A program made the translations under genes and the position numbers. A DNA stretch of 64,000 bases from Puniceicoccales bacterium Verruco_01 (GTDB lineage Bacteria; Verrucomicrobiota; Verrucomicrobiia; Opitutales; Oceanipulchritudinaceae). The notes beneath the pieces were generated by a model. That model searched no databases and had not been told where the DNA came from. It worked only from the letters and a program-made list of their open reading frames with translations. Where the stretch lies: NCBI GenBank assembly GCA_001604565.1, contig LVBV01000029.1, positions 1 to 64,000 on the forward strand. Direction: 5' to 3'. This document shows, piece after piece, positions 58,269 through 64,000 of the stretch; the stretch's first letter is position 1, and every line of letters starts with the position of its first letter.

Positions 58269-59294
58269 GTGCAGACAGGCCGTGAATTCCTCGACGAAGC
58301 GCTGAAAAAGGACGAACGGGTGGACGCGGCGCTCCGGCCCGCAACCTTCGACGACTTCGCCGGTCAGCCGAAGACCCTCGAACGGCTGCGCGTGATGGTG
58401 GGCGCGGCAAGAGCGCGGGGCGAGGCCCTCTCGCACATCCTGTTGTCCGGGCCGCCGGGCCTGGGCAAAACAACGCTCGCCCACATCCTCGCGGGTGAAA
58501 TGGGCCGCACCGTCCGCATCACGTCCGGCCCGGTCATCGAGCGCCCGGGCGACCTCGCGGGAATGCTGACGAACCTCGAAGCCGGCGACCTCCTCTTCAT
58601 CGACGAGATCCACCGCCTGCCAAAGACGGTGGAAGAATACCTGTACAGCGCGATGGAGGACTTCCGGATCGACATCATGCTCGATCAGGGACCGAACGCC
58701 CGCAGCGTCCGCCTCGACGTGCCGCGCTTCACCCTGATCGGCGCGACAACGCGGATGGGCCTGCTCACCGCTCCCTTGCGCAGCCGCTTCACGATGCAGA
58801 CGCGCCTCGACTATTATCCGCGCGAGGTGATGCGGAAAATCGTGATCCGCACCTGCACCCTTTTGCACATCGAGATCGACGAGGGCGGCGCCAAGGAGAT
58901 CGCGGGCCGCGCGCGCGGAACCCCCCGCATCGCGAACAACCTCGTGAGCTTCGTCCGCGACTATGCCGAGCAGCGCGCCGACGGAAAGATCACGAAGAAG
59001 GTGGCCGCCGCCGCGCTGGAACTCTTGGAGATCGACGAGAACGGCCTCGACGAAATGGACAAGCGGCTATTGGTCCTCATCGCCCGCAACTATAAGGGCG
59101 GCCCCGTGGGCGTAGGCACCCTAGCCGTGGCCGTGGGCGAGGACGAGCAGACCCTCGAAGAAGTCCACGAGCCCTATTTGATTCAGGAAGGCTACCTGCA
59201 ACGCACCCCGCAGGGCCGCGTCCTCACCGACAAGGGCTGGCAGATCACCGGCCTGACCCCGCAGACGCGCGGCGGGCAGTTGGAGATGTTGTGA
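58269..59294 (+). CDS. ruvB: Holliday junction branch-migration helicase RuvB
   Basis: Hexameric AAA+ motor that drives branch migration with RuvA, 341 residues. Walker A is GPPGLGKTT at 61-69, Walker B LLFIDEIHRL near 108, sensor 1 region LIGATTRMGLL, and the arginine-finger block PLRSRF. The C-terminal winged helix contains GGPVGVGTLAVAVGED. The GTG at 58269 gives the usual N-terminus; a nearby ATG at 58259 is out of frame. RuvA and RuvC genes are not adjacent. Confidence 0.97.
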   Translation: MQTGREFLDEALKKDERVDAALRPATFDDFAGQPKTLERLRVMVGAARARGEALSHILLSGPPGLGKTTLAHILAGEMGRTVRITSGPVIERPGDLAGMLTNLEAGDLLFIDEIHRLPKTVEEYLYSAMEDFRIDIMLDQGPNARSVRLDVPRFTLIGATTRMGLLTAPLRSRFTMQTRLDYYPREVMRKIVIRTCTLLHIEIDEGGAKEIAGRARGTPRIANNLVSFVRDYAEQRADGKITKKVAAAALELLEIDENGLDEMDKRLLVLIARNYKGGPVGVGTLAVAVGEDEQTLEEVHEPYLIQEGYLQRTPQGRVLTDKGWQITGLTPQTRGGQLEML

Positions 59295-59329
59295 GAACGC
59301 CGGTGGGGATTGAGTTTTCCCGGCCCTGT

Positions 59330-59360
59330 TGACAGCCGCGACGCATTGCCGCAGGCTAGA
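59330..59360 (+). promoter_or_regulatory. Possible promoter of the small lipoprotein gene
   Basis: TTGACA at 59330-59335 is a strong -35 box. The best -10 candidate GGCTAG (59355-59360) is at 19 bases and weak. The ATG at 59369 lies eight bases beyond. Confidence 0.3.
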
Positions 59361-59368
59361 CGCACCCC

Positions 59369-59839
59369 ATGAAAAAGCCGCTTCTTCTTTCCGTGCTGCT
59401 CGCTGTTGCGCTTACCTCGCTTTTCTCCTCGGGCTGCATGATGCCGGAAGCGGCCTGCGCCGAGGACCGCGCCGTGCAGAGCGCCGCCGACACCTCGAAG
59501 ACCGTCACCGTGACGGACGGTATGGTGTTCGGTAACGCCATGATGACGCGCGGCATCCGCTTCCCCGGCGGCGTTTACGTTCTGGAGGCGGAGGATGCCG
59601 ACTACAGGTATTTCCGCGCGCCCGCGCCGCTCGAATATCGTGTCCTGCGGGGCGGTCAGCCGGTGGACGGGCAGGATATCCCCGGCGGCCTCATGCTTGC
59701 GAAGAGCTTCAACCTCGTCCCCGGTGCGGCCTACATGGACGGCGACGCTCCGGGCAAGAAGATCAAGACCTGGAAGCTCGGCGGCGAATTTCTGCGCGTG
59801 GAAGGCCGCTCGTGGAAGTGCTCCTTCCGCTGGAGGTAG
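59369..59839 (+). CDS. Small predicted lipoprotein
   Basis: A 156-residue protein with a lipoprotein signal peptide (LLLSVLLAVALTSLFSSGC, modified Cys23). The mature part is about 133 residues and beta-rich: TVTVTDGMVFGNAMMTRGIR, VYVLEAEDADYRYFRAPAPL, KTWKLGGEFLRVEGRSWK. It ends on Arg-Trp-Arg. No family is recognised. It sits between ruvB and kdsB on the same strand but probably has its own promoter. Confidence 0.7.
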   Translation: MKKPLLLSVLLAVALTSLFSSGCMMPEAACAEDRAVQSAADTSKTVTVTDGMVFGNAMMTRGIRFPGGVYVLEAEDADYRYFRAPAPLEYRVLRGGQPVDGQDIPGGLMLAKSFNLVPGAAYMDGDAPGKKIKTWKLGGEFLRVEGRSWKCSFRWR

Positions 59840-59902
59840 CCCCTTCCCGCGTGTTGCGTCGCGGCGGCGCGGCTGTCATCGTTGCGGCTTCATCCCCGTA
59901 AT

Positions 59903-60667
59903 ATGTCAATCGACACCGCAATCGTCGTTCCAGCTCGGCTGGCCTCCACTCGCTTCCCGCGCAAACTGATGCACATCGTGGGGGGCCGCCCGCTCATCCT
60001 CTGGACCGCCGCGCGCGTCCGGGCGATGGCGCCGGACTTCCCGCTCTACTTCGCCGTGGCGGAGGAGGAGCTGGCGGAAGTCCTCGGCAGGGAAGGATAC
60101 AACTGCGTCCTGACGGACCCGAACCTCCCGAGCGGGACGGACCGCATCGCGCAGGCGAATGCCAAAATCGGCGCGAAGCGCATCATCAACGTGCAGGCGG
60201 ACGAGCCCATGGTGGCAAAGAGCCACATCGCGAGCCTCGCGCGAATGATTACTTCCGGCAAGTGCGACATGGCGACCCTCGGTACCCCCTTCACGAAGAT
60301 GGAGGATTTCTACGACGCCAACCGCGTAAAGGTCGTGCGCGGAGTGGACGGCATCGCCCTCTACTTTTCCCGCGCGCCGATCCCCTTCCGCCGGGATACG
60401 AAGGGCGCCGTGGACGAGGCCTTCCTCGCGCGGAAAGTGGCGCTCCTGCACCTTGGCATGTATGCCTACACGGCACAGTTTCTCGAACGCTTCCCGAAAT
60501 TGCCGATGGGAACCCTCGAATCCATCGAAAAGCTGGAGCAGCTCCGCGCGATGGAAAACGGCATGCGGATCGCCGTCGATGTGACGGAGGAGACGACGGT
60601 GGGCATCGACTCGCCCTCCGACGTGCCGATCCTCGAAGCGCGCCTGAAGGCCGAAGGCCTCCTGTAG
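59903..60667 (+). CDS. kdsB: 3-deoxy-manno-octulosonate cytidylyltransferase
   Basis: Activates Kdo with CTP to CMP-Kdo for lipopolysaccharide inner core synthesis. The protein is 254 residues. Motifs are IVVPARLASTRFPRKLMHIV at the N-terminus, SGTDRIAQA, INVQADEPMV with the catalytic Asp, FSRAPIPFRRD, and IAVDVTEETTVGIDSPSDV at the end. The ATG at 59903 is chosen because it starts the conserved part, although the frame opens seven codons earlier. A bidirectional terminator follows 43 bases downstream. Confidence 0.96.
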   Translation: MSIDTAIVVPARLASTRFPRKLMHIVGGRPLILWTAARVRAMAPDFPLYFAVAEEELAEVLGREGYNCVLTDPNLPSGTDRIAQANAKIGAKRIINVQADEPMVAKSHIASLARMITSGKCDMATLGTPFTKMEDFYDANRVKVVRGVDGIALYFSRAPIPFRRDTKGAVDEAFLARKVALLHLGMYAYTAQFLERFPKLPMGTLESIEKLEQLRAMENGMRIAVDVTEETTVGIDSPSDVPILEARLKAEGLL

Positions 60668-60710
60668 AAGCGGCTCTGGGAGTGCGTGAAACTCCTTCGC
60701 GCGCCGACAA

Positions 60711-60741
60711 AAAACCCTCCGGGAAATCCCGGAGGGTTTTT
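60711..60741. terminator. Bidirectional intrinsic terminator between kdsB and the PPi-phosphofructokinase gene
   Basis: AAAACCCTCCGGG (60711-60723), an AAAT loop and CCCGGAGGGTTTTT (60728-60741) form a stem with A-run and T-run flanks, so it can stop transcription from both convergent genes. Confidence 0.93.
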
Positions 60742-60763
60742 GCGTAAGGAATGGTGCGGGCGA

Positions 60764-61993
60764 CTAGTGGGCGGAGGACACTTTCGCGCCCTTTTCCTGC
60801 CCGATCTCGGCAAGCATCTGCGTGAACCACGGAAGATCCGTGTCGAAGGGCTTGCCGCCCTTGATGCGCGGGAACTCGATGGCGCGCAGAACGTCGCCCC
60901 GGTCTTCGTCGTGGCCGATGACGCCCGAAACGCCGTTCATCGCGCAATCGACCGCCGTATCGACACAGCTCTTGATGAGGCGCAGGTCCTCGACATTCGA
61001 GGCCGACGCGCGCGCGAAGTAGCCGCTTTTCTGGACGAGGGTCTTCTCGGCACCGATCATGGCGGCGAACTGCTTGGCGAAGTAGGCGCCGGGGTTCACG
61101 GCGTCGAGCTTCACATGGCCGAAGGCGTCGCGCGGAACTTCCTGACCGTCCTTCTCCATCTGGGCGACGATGCTGGCAACGCCCGCGCCCTCGGAAACGA
61201 AGAGGTTCACGTTGTCGTACTTGTCCATGATGGCCTTGAGACGCTTGGCCTCGGCTGGAATGTCGATCGCCATCTCCGGGATGTAGATGCCGTGGATGTC
61301 GTAATTGGCCTTTGTGGCGCCGAGCTCCGGCAGGAACGCGCAGTCACAGAGGCTCTCGCGGTACATCTTGGCGGTGTAGGCGGTGAGCCAGCCGCAGCTG
61401 CGGCCCATGACCTCGTGGACGATCAGCATGCGCGGGTTGGCGCTGCGCTCGTTCACCACGTGGCTGAAAAACATCGCGCCGTATTCCGCCGCCGTGTAGG
61501 CGCCCAGGGACTGGCGGATCGGGTACACGTCGTTATCCACCGTCTTCGGCAGGCCGATGACGATGAGCGGATAGTCGTGCTTGGCAAGGAAGGCCGCAAG
61601 GTCCGCCGCCGCGGTATTGGTGTCATCGCCGCCGATCGTGTGGAGCACGTCCACGCCGTCCTTCACGAGCTGGTCCGCCGCCTTCTTCTGCGGGTCCTCG
61701 CCCTCCTTCACAAGGCCGCGCTTCACACAGTCCTTGACGTTTGTCAGCTTCACGCGGCTGTTGCCGATGATGGAGCCGCCGAGGGTGTAGAGGCGCGAGG
61801 CGTTCTTGCGGACCTCCGGGGTCACCGTGAAGCTGTCGCCGAGGAGCAGGCCCTTGTAGCCGCTCTTGTAGCAGATGATCTCCACGTCGGGAGCGATTTC
61901 CGAGTAGCGCTCGATGAGGCCGCCGATGGCGGTGGAGAGGCAGGGGGCAAGCCCGCCCGCGGTGAGAATGCCGACTTTCCTGGGTTTCTTCAT
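60764..61993 (-). CDS. Pyrophosphate-dependent phosphofructokinase
   Basis: Converts fructose 6-phosphate to the 1,6-bisphosphate with PPi, reversibly, in glycolysis and gluconeogenesis. The protein is 409 residues. The motif GGDDTNT at 121-127 has Asp where ATP enzymes have Gly (GGDGS), and LPKTVDND at 148-155 has Lys where ATP enzymes usually have Gly; both mark PPi use. Other blocks are GILTAGGLAPC and EVMGRSCGWLTAYTA. PPi-linked glycolysis fits the anaerobic metabolism implied by nifJ. A short hairpin lies in the 5' leader. Confidence 0.93.
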   Translation of the reverse strand: MKKPRKVGILTAGGLAPCLSTAIGGLIERYSEIAPDVEIICYKSGYKGLLLGDSFTVTPEVRKNASRLYTLGGSIIGNSRVKLTNVKDCVKRGLVKEGEDPQKKAADQLVKDGVDVLHTIGGDDTNTAAADLAAFLAKHDYPLIVIGLPKTVDNDVYPIRQSLGAYTAAEYGAMFFSHVVNERSANPRMLIVHEVMGRSCGWLTAYTAKMYRESLCDCAFLPELGATKANYDIHGIYIPEMAIDIPAEAKRLKAIMDKYDNVNLFVSEGAGVASIVAQMEKDGQEVPRDAFGHVKLDAVNPGAYFAKQFAAMIGAEKTLVQKSGYFARASASNVEDLRLIKSCVDTAVDCAMNGVSGVIGHDEDRGDVLRAIEFPRIKGGKPFDTDLPWFTQMLAEIGQEKGAKVSSAH

Positions 61994-62032
61994 GGTCGAA
62001 ATGACGGTGTGTGATTGCGTGATGGAAATGGA

Positions 62033-62056
62033 GCGGACCGCAAAAGACCAGTCCGC
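62033..62056 (-). other. Stem-loop in the 5' leader of the PPi-phosphofructokinase gene
   Basis: GCGGAC (62033-62038) and GTCCGC (62051-62056) pair across a 12-base loop, about 40 bases upstream of the ATG at 61993. A promoter-like TTGCGC-17-TTAGAA lies further upstream on the minus strand. The remaining stretch to 62210 has no gene. Confidence 0.3.
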
Positions 62057-62212
62057 GAAAGCATCATTTCTAAAGCAAAAGAGGGCCGCCGCGCAACACC
62101 GGCGTTGGAAACGTCCGGGAGTTCGTCACCGCGTTTTCAGATTTGCATTTTCATAGCCGGATTTTCGGGAAAAAAGTCTTTCGTTTCCCCTTCCATACAT
62201 ATTCCGCCCTTA

Positions 62213-62474
62213 ACAGGCTGTTGAAAAAGTCCCGGCGCATGCCGCAACCAGGTTTTTGCGTCTGCCAGCAAGGCGGCATCGCGTAGGCCAGGTCCGTGAC
62301 CCTGCCCGCGATGCCAACGCCGCTGGAGTCACAAAGATCGGTTGCGTTCCAAGACGCCTCCCGCCGTGTTCGCTTTGGACGCAGGGCGCAAGCCCAGCCT
62401 GTCCAAAGCCGCCTTGCGAAAAGGCGTCTATAGAACGCAACGGCGCACACCGGGGACTTTTTCCAGCAGCCTGC
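62213..62474. mobile_element. MITE-like non-autonomous element with terminal inverted repeats and TA flanks
   Basis: About 262 bases bounded by inverted ends: CAGGCTGTTGAAAAAGTCCC at 62214-62233 and the complement of CAGGCTGCTGGAAAAAGTCC at 62473-62454, matching at about 19 of 22 positions with one gap. TA stands on both outer sides (62211-62212 and 62475-62476), as after insertion by IS630/Tc1-mariner-type transposases. There is no transposase frame inside. Open frames crossing it have no ribosome-binding sites or similarity. It separates the leader of the PPi-phosphofructokinase gene from a decayed gene end. Confidence 0.65.
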
Positions 62475-62687
62475 TACTACAACGGCCTCGGCTGGATGGT
62501 CACGACCGGCAACGCTTACCCGTACGCCGATCTCTGCGACGTTCCGACGGCGGACGGTCAGGGCAGGGAGTCCGGCTGGGCCTACGTCGCCGAAACGGGC
62601 GACGGCACGACCTAGCTCAACTTCTGGGACGGCACGCGCGGCACAACCGGCACCAATCCGGAATACCCGGGATGGTGGCAGTTCTAG
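62475..62687 (+). pseudogene. 3' remnant of a protein gene cut off by the MITE-like element
   Basis: Directly after the element the plus strand reads YYNGLGWMVTTGNAYPYADL, then CDVPTADGQGRESGWAYVAE and TGDGTT. An in-frame TAG follows (62613-62615), and the same frame continues LNFWDGTRGTTGTNPEYPGW to a second TAG at 62685. The Trp/Gly/Tyr-rich ending looks like a secreted or surface protein, but no family can be named. A CAG-to-TAG change would explain the internal stop. No start codon remains, and a terminator-like hairpin still follows at 62723. Confidence 0.55.
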
Positions 62688-62722
62688 ACGGAAACCGTTG
62701 ACAATTGTCGATTTCAAAAGGG

Positions 62723-62753
62723 CCGGTCGCCGCAGGGTGACCGGTTCTGTTTT
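62723..62753. terminator. Terminator-like hairpin between the gene remnant and the DciA-like gene
   Basis: CCGGTCGCC (62723-62731) and GGTGACCGG (62736-62744) form a 9-bp stem with one G-T pair and a GCAG loop, followed by TTCTGTTTT on the plus strand. On the minus strand CCCTTTTG follows, so it may also end the DciA/HAD transcript. Confidence 0.75.
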
Positions 62754-62761
62754 ACGCCCCC

Positions 62762-63127
62762 CTACCCCGCGCGGAATTCGATGTCGGTCAGGCTCTCGCA
62801 GCCTTTCAGGCGGCGGAGCTTCTGCACGAGCGGACGGCGCGAGAAGGCCAGCTCCCGGCGCAGGATCGGGTTCGCCACGAGGACGACGAGGCGGCCCTGT
62901 GTGTCGATCCGCTCCGGCGCGCAGCGGGAGGCATTTTCGCCCATGATCTCGCGCCAATGGGCCATGATCGTCTGCTCGGGCCGCTCCTGGCCGATCTTGT
63001 ACTTTTCGATCAGCACCTCCACGAGGCTGGCCATGTTCGCGGCGCCCTTGTCCCACTCGTGCTCGTTGGCGCGTGGAAGGCCCCGGAAGTCGGCAACGGC
63101 ATCCTCGATGGACCTCGGCAGTTTCAT
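62762..63127 (-). CDS. DUF721/DciA-like protein
   Basis: A 121-residue protein of the DUF721 group, whose studied member DciA loads the replicative helicase DnaB in bacteria lacking DnaC or DnaI. The central part shows the family pattern: TIMAHWREIMGENASRCAPE, then LVVLVANPILRRELAFSRRP and a C-terminal IEFRAG. It is in an operon with a HAD hydrolase gene, overlapping its stop by four bases (ATGA at 63124-63127). The replication role is inferred from the family. Confidence 0.78.
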   Translation of the reverse strand: MKLPRSIEDAVADFRGLPRANEHEWDKGAANMASLVEVLIEKYKIGQERPEQTIMAHWREIMGENASRCAPERIDTQGRLVVLVANPILRRELAFSRRPLVQKLRRLKGCESLTDIEFRAG

Positions 63128-63792
63128 GGCAAGAGTGTACCTATATCGGAAAGCGCCGCAATGTCAGCACCGATCACAAGGGCCCTCCATCCCGCCGCGC
63201 GCGGCCCCTCGCCGTCGTTCCGGGCGCTGTCGCCCACGTGCAGGATCTCGCCCGGTCCGGCGCCGAGGATTTCCTCCGCCCGGCGGAAGAGGCGCAGGTC
63301 CGGCTTCTCGTAACCGACCTCGCAGGAAAGAAGAATGTGGGAAAAATGCCGCGCCAGGCCCATCTGGCCCAGAATCGTCCGGCAGCGCCCATCAGCGTTG
63401 GAAAGGAGCGCAAGATTGTAACCACGCCGCACAAGCCCCGCGAGAAGCTCCCCCGCCCCGTCCGGAGCGCGCCAGTTTTCCGCCTTCGCAAAAGCGTCGT
63501 ACGCGTCGCGGAAAAACGCGTCGGTATCGAGGTCGCGCGCCCAGGGCTCCGCGACGTTCGCCACGAGGTCCCGCCAGAAGGCGCGCTCGCTCTCCTCAGT
63601 CACCACCCCTCGCGGAACCTTCGTCATCTGGCGGAACACCTGCACGAAGCGCTGCTGCAAGAGCGGCTGCGGCGCCTCCACCCCGTGCGCGGCAAGAACG
63701 CGGCGGTACACCTCGCCCACGGAGGGGAACGGGTCGATGAGGGTCCCCGTGGCGTCGATCGTCACCCACTTGATCGCGGAAAAGTCATTCAT
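63124..63792 (-). CDS. HAD-superfamily hydrolase
   Basis: A 222-residue phosphatase-like protein. Motif I is VTIDATGTLID, with the nucleophile Asp but Thr in place of the usual second Asp. Motif II is LLSNAD, motif III is in EKPDLRLF, and motif IV is HVGDSARNDGEG. A helical cap lies between motifs I and II. The changed second residue resembles HDHD3-like HAD proteins, so phosphatase activity may be low or altered. The ATG at 63792 is chosen over an open extension to 63858. The substrate is unknown. Confidence 0.85.
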   Translation of the reverse strand: MNDFSAIKWVTIDATGTLIDPFPSVGEVYRRVLAAHGVEAPQPLLQQRFVQVFRQMTKVPRGVVTEESERAFWRDLVANVAEPWARDLDTDAFFRDAYDAFAKAENWRAPDGAGELLAGLVRRGYNLALLSNADGRCRTILGQMGLARHFSHILLSCEVGYEKPDLRLFRRAEEILGAGPGEILHVGDSARNDGEGPRAAGWRALVIGADIAALSDIGTLLP

Positions 63793-63890
63793 GCCGCGCA
63801 TACGTAGTGCCCTGCCATGGAAAAGGTCAACCGCACAGCACGATCCGGTCCGGCGCAACGGGCTATCGCACTGGACTTACTTCTTTCATC

Positions 63891-63922
63891 TTGACGATGC
63901 GCGGCGCTCCGTTCGGTATAAG
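63891..63922 (+). promoter_or_regulatory. Possible promoter of the last gene in the window
   Basis: TTGACG (63891-63896) and TATAAG (63917-63922) are good boxes but 20 bases apart. The ATG at 63933 lies ten bases beyond the -10 box. Confidence 0.35.
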
Positions 63923-63932
63923 ACCCAGCCCT

Positions 63933-64000
63933 ATGGAAGCGAAAAAGCTCGAAATCAACGTGGAGTTTGAAGGCGGCTGGCAGGTGCTTGTCATGAAGGG
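63933..64000 (+). CDS. Start of an unidentified gene, truncated by the window end
   Basis: An ATG opens MEAKKLEINVEFEGGWQVLV and runs into the end of the window (22 codons). The promoter-like boxes just upstream and the lack of any stop support a real gene, but too little is present to name it. Confidence 0.5.
   Translation, partial: MEAKKLEINVEFEGGWQVLVMK

Noticed and set aside
62151-63056. 301-codon minus-strand frame across the MITE-like element and the DciA-like gene
   Set aside because: It crosses a repeat, lies in a different frame over the DciA-like gene and has no recognisable protein features.

Overview
The window reads as one stretch of a GC-rich, Gram-negative, strictly or largely anaerobic bacterial chromosome. 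The outer membrane is implied by lipid A and Kdo genes (lpxI, kdsB), an LptF/LptG-type permease and a TolQ/TolR-like pair. Anaerobic metabolism is implied by a full-length pyruvate:ferredoxin oxidoreductase and a PPi-type phosphofructokinase. Secreted glycan enzymes (a sialate O-acetylesterase and a heparinase II/III-family lyase) suggest a host-glycan niche. LpxI and the wording of the RNA polymerase motifs fit the PVC superphylum (Verrucomicrobiota or relatives). That placement is inference, not proof.

Layout. 1-7.97 kb: end of rpoB, complete rpoC and a strong terminator. 8-12 kb: orphan thiG, two tandem AraC/GyrI-type regulators and a cysteine desulfurase. 11.85-15.5 kb: ECF sigma/anti-sigma pair, an EEP-fold hydrolase and cardiolipin synthase. 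15.5-16.4 kb: a compact block with a 21-residue basic peptide gene and its own terminator, then an ArsR regulator with a two-site operator, translationally coupled to a 43-residue Cys-rich peptide. 16.5-29.4 kb: acyltransferase, nifJ, an RNA uracil methyltransferase, tRNA-Asp, an orphan sensor kinase, rpmB, a YjgP/YjgQ permease, a cupin, pyrD and lpxI. 29.4-39.7 kb (minus strand): gyrB-gyrA followed by an envelope operon (TPR protein, lipoprotein, ExbB, ExbD, TonB-like protein). 40-44 kb: acidic-tail protein, DUF374-type acyltransferase, small membrane protein and heparinase-family lyase.

44.1-54.0 kb is the most unusual part. A RiPP cluster of lasso-peptide type is visible: cyclase (asparagine synthetase homologue), PqqD-like recognition protein, B2 leader protease, HPr-kinase-like peptide kinase, nucleotidyltransferase and a divergent ABC exporter. 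A 35-codon frame at 44318 looks like the missing precursor. It has a WxxPxL leader motif, Thr at -2, a core starting with Gly with Glu at position 8, and a C-terminal Ser. It sits in an AT-richer patch directly upstream of a small DUF6916-like gene, three tail-collar-domain genes and a GNAT acetyltransferase. The predicted core has only ten residues, too short for an ordinary threaded lasso.

54.0-64 kb: Doc/AbrB-type toxin-antitoxin pair, cysS, sialate O-acetylesterase, ruvB, a lipoprotein, kdsB, PPi-phosphofructokinase, a MITE-like element flanked by TA next to a decayed gene end, a DciA-like protein, a HAD hydrolase and the first codons of a further gene.

Several genes (thiG, the first AraC/GyrI gene, arsR, cysS, ruvB) have a sigma70-like promoter so close to the start codon that leaderless or nearly leaderless mRNAs are predicted. 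No rRNA, CRISPR array or complete insertion sequence was seen.
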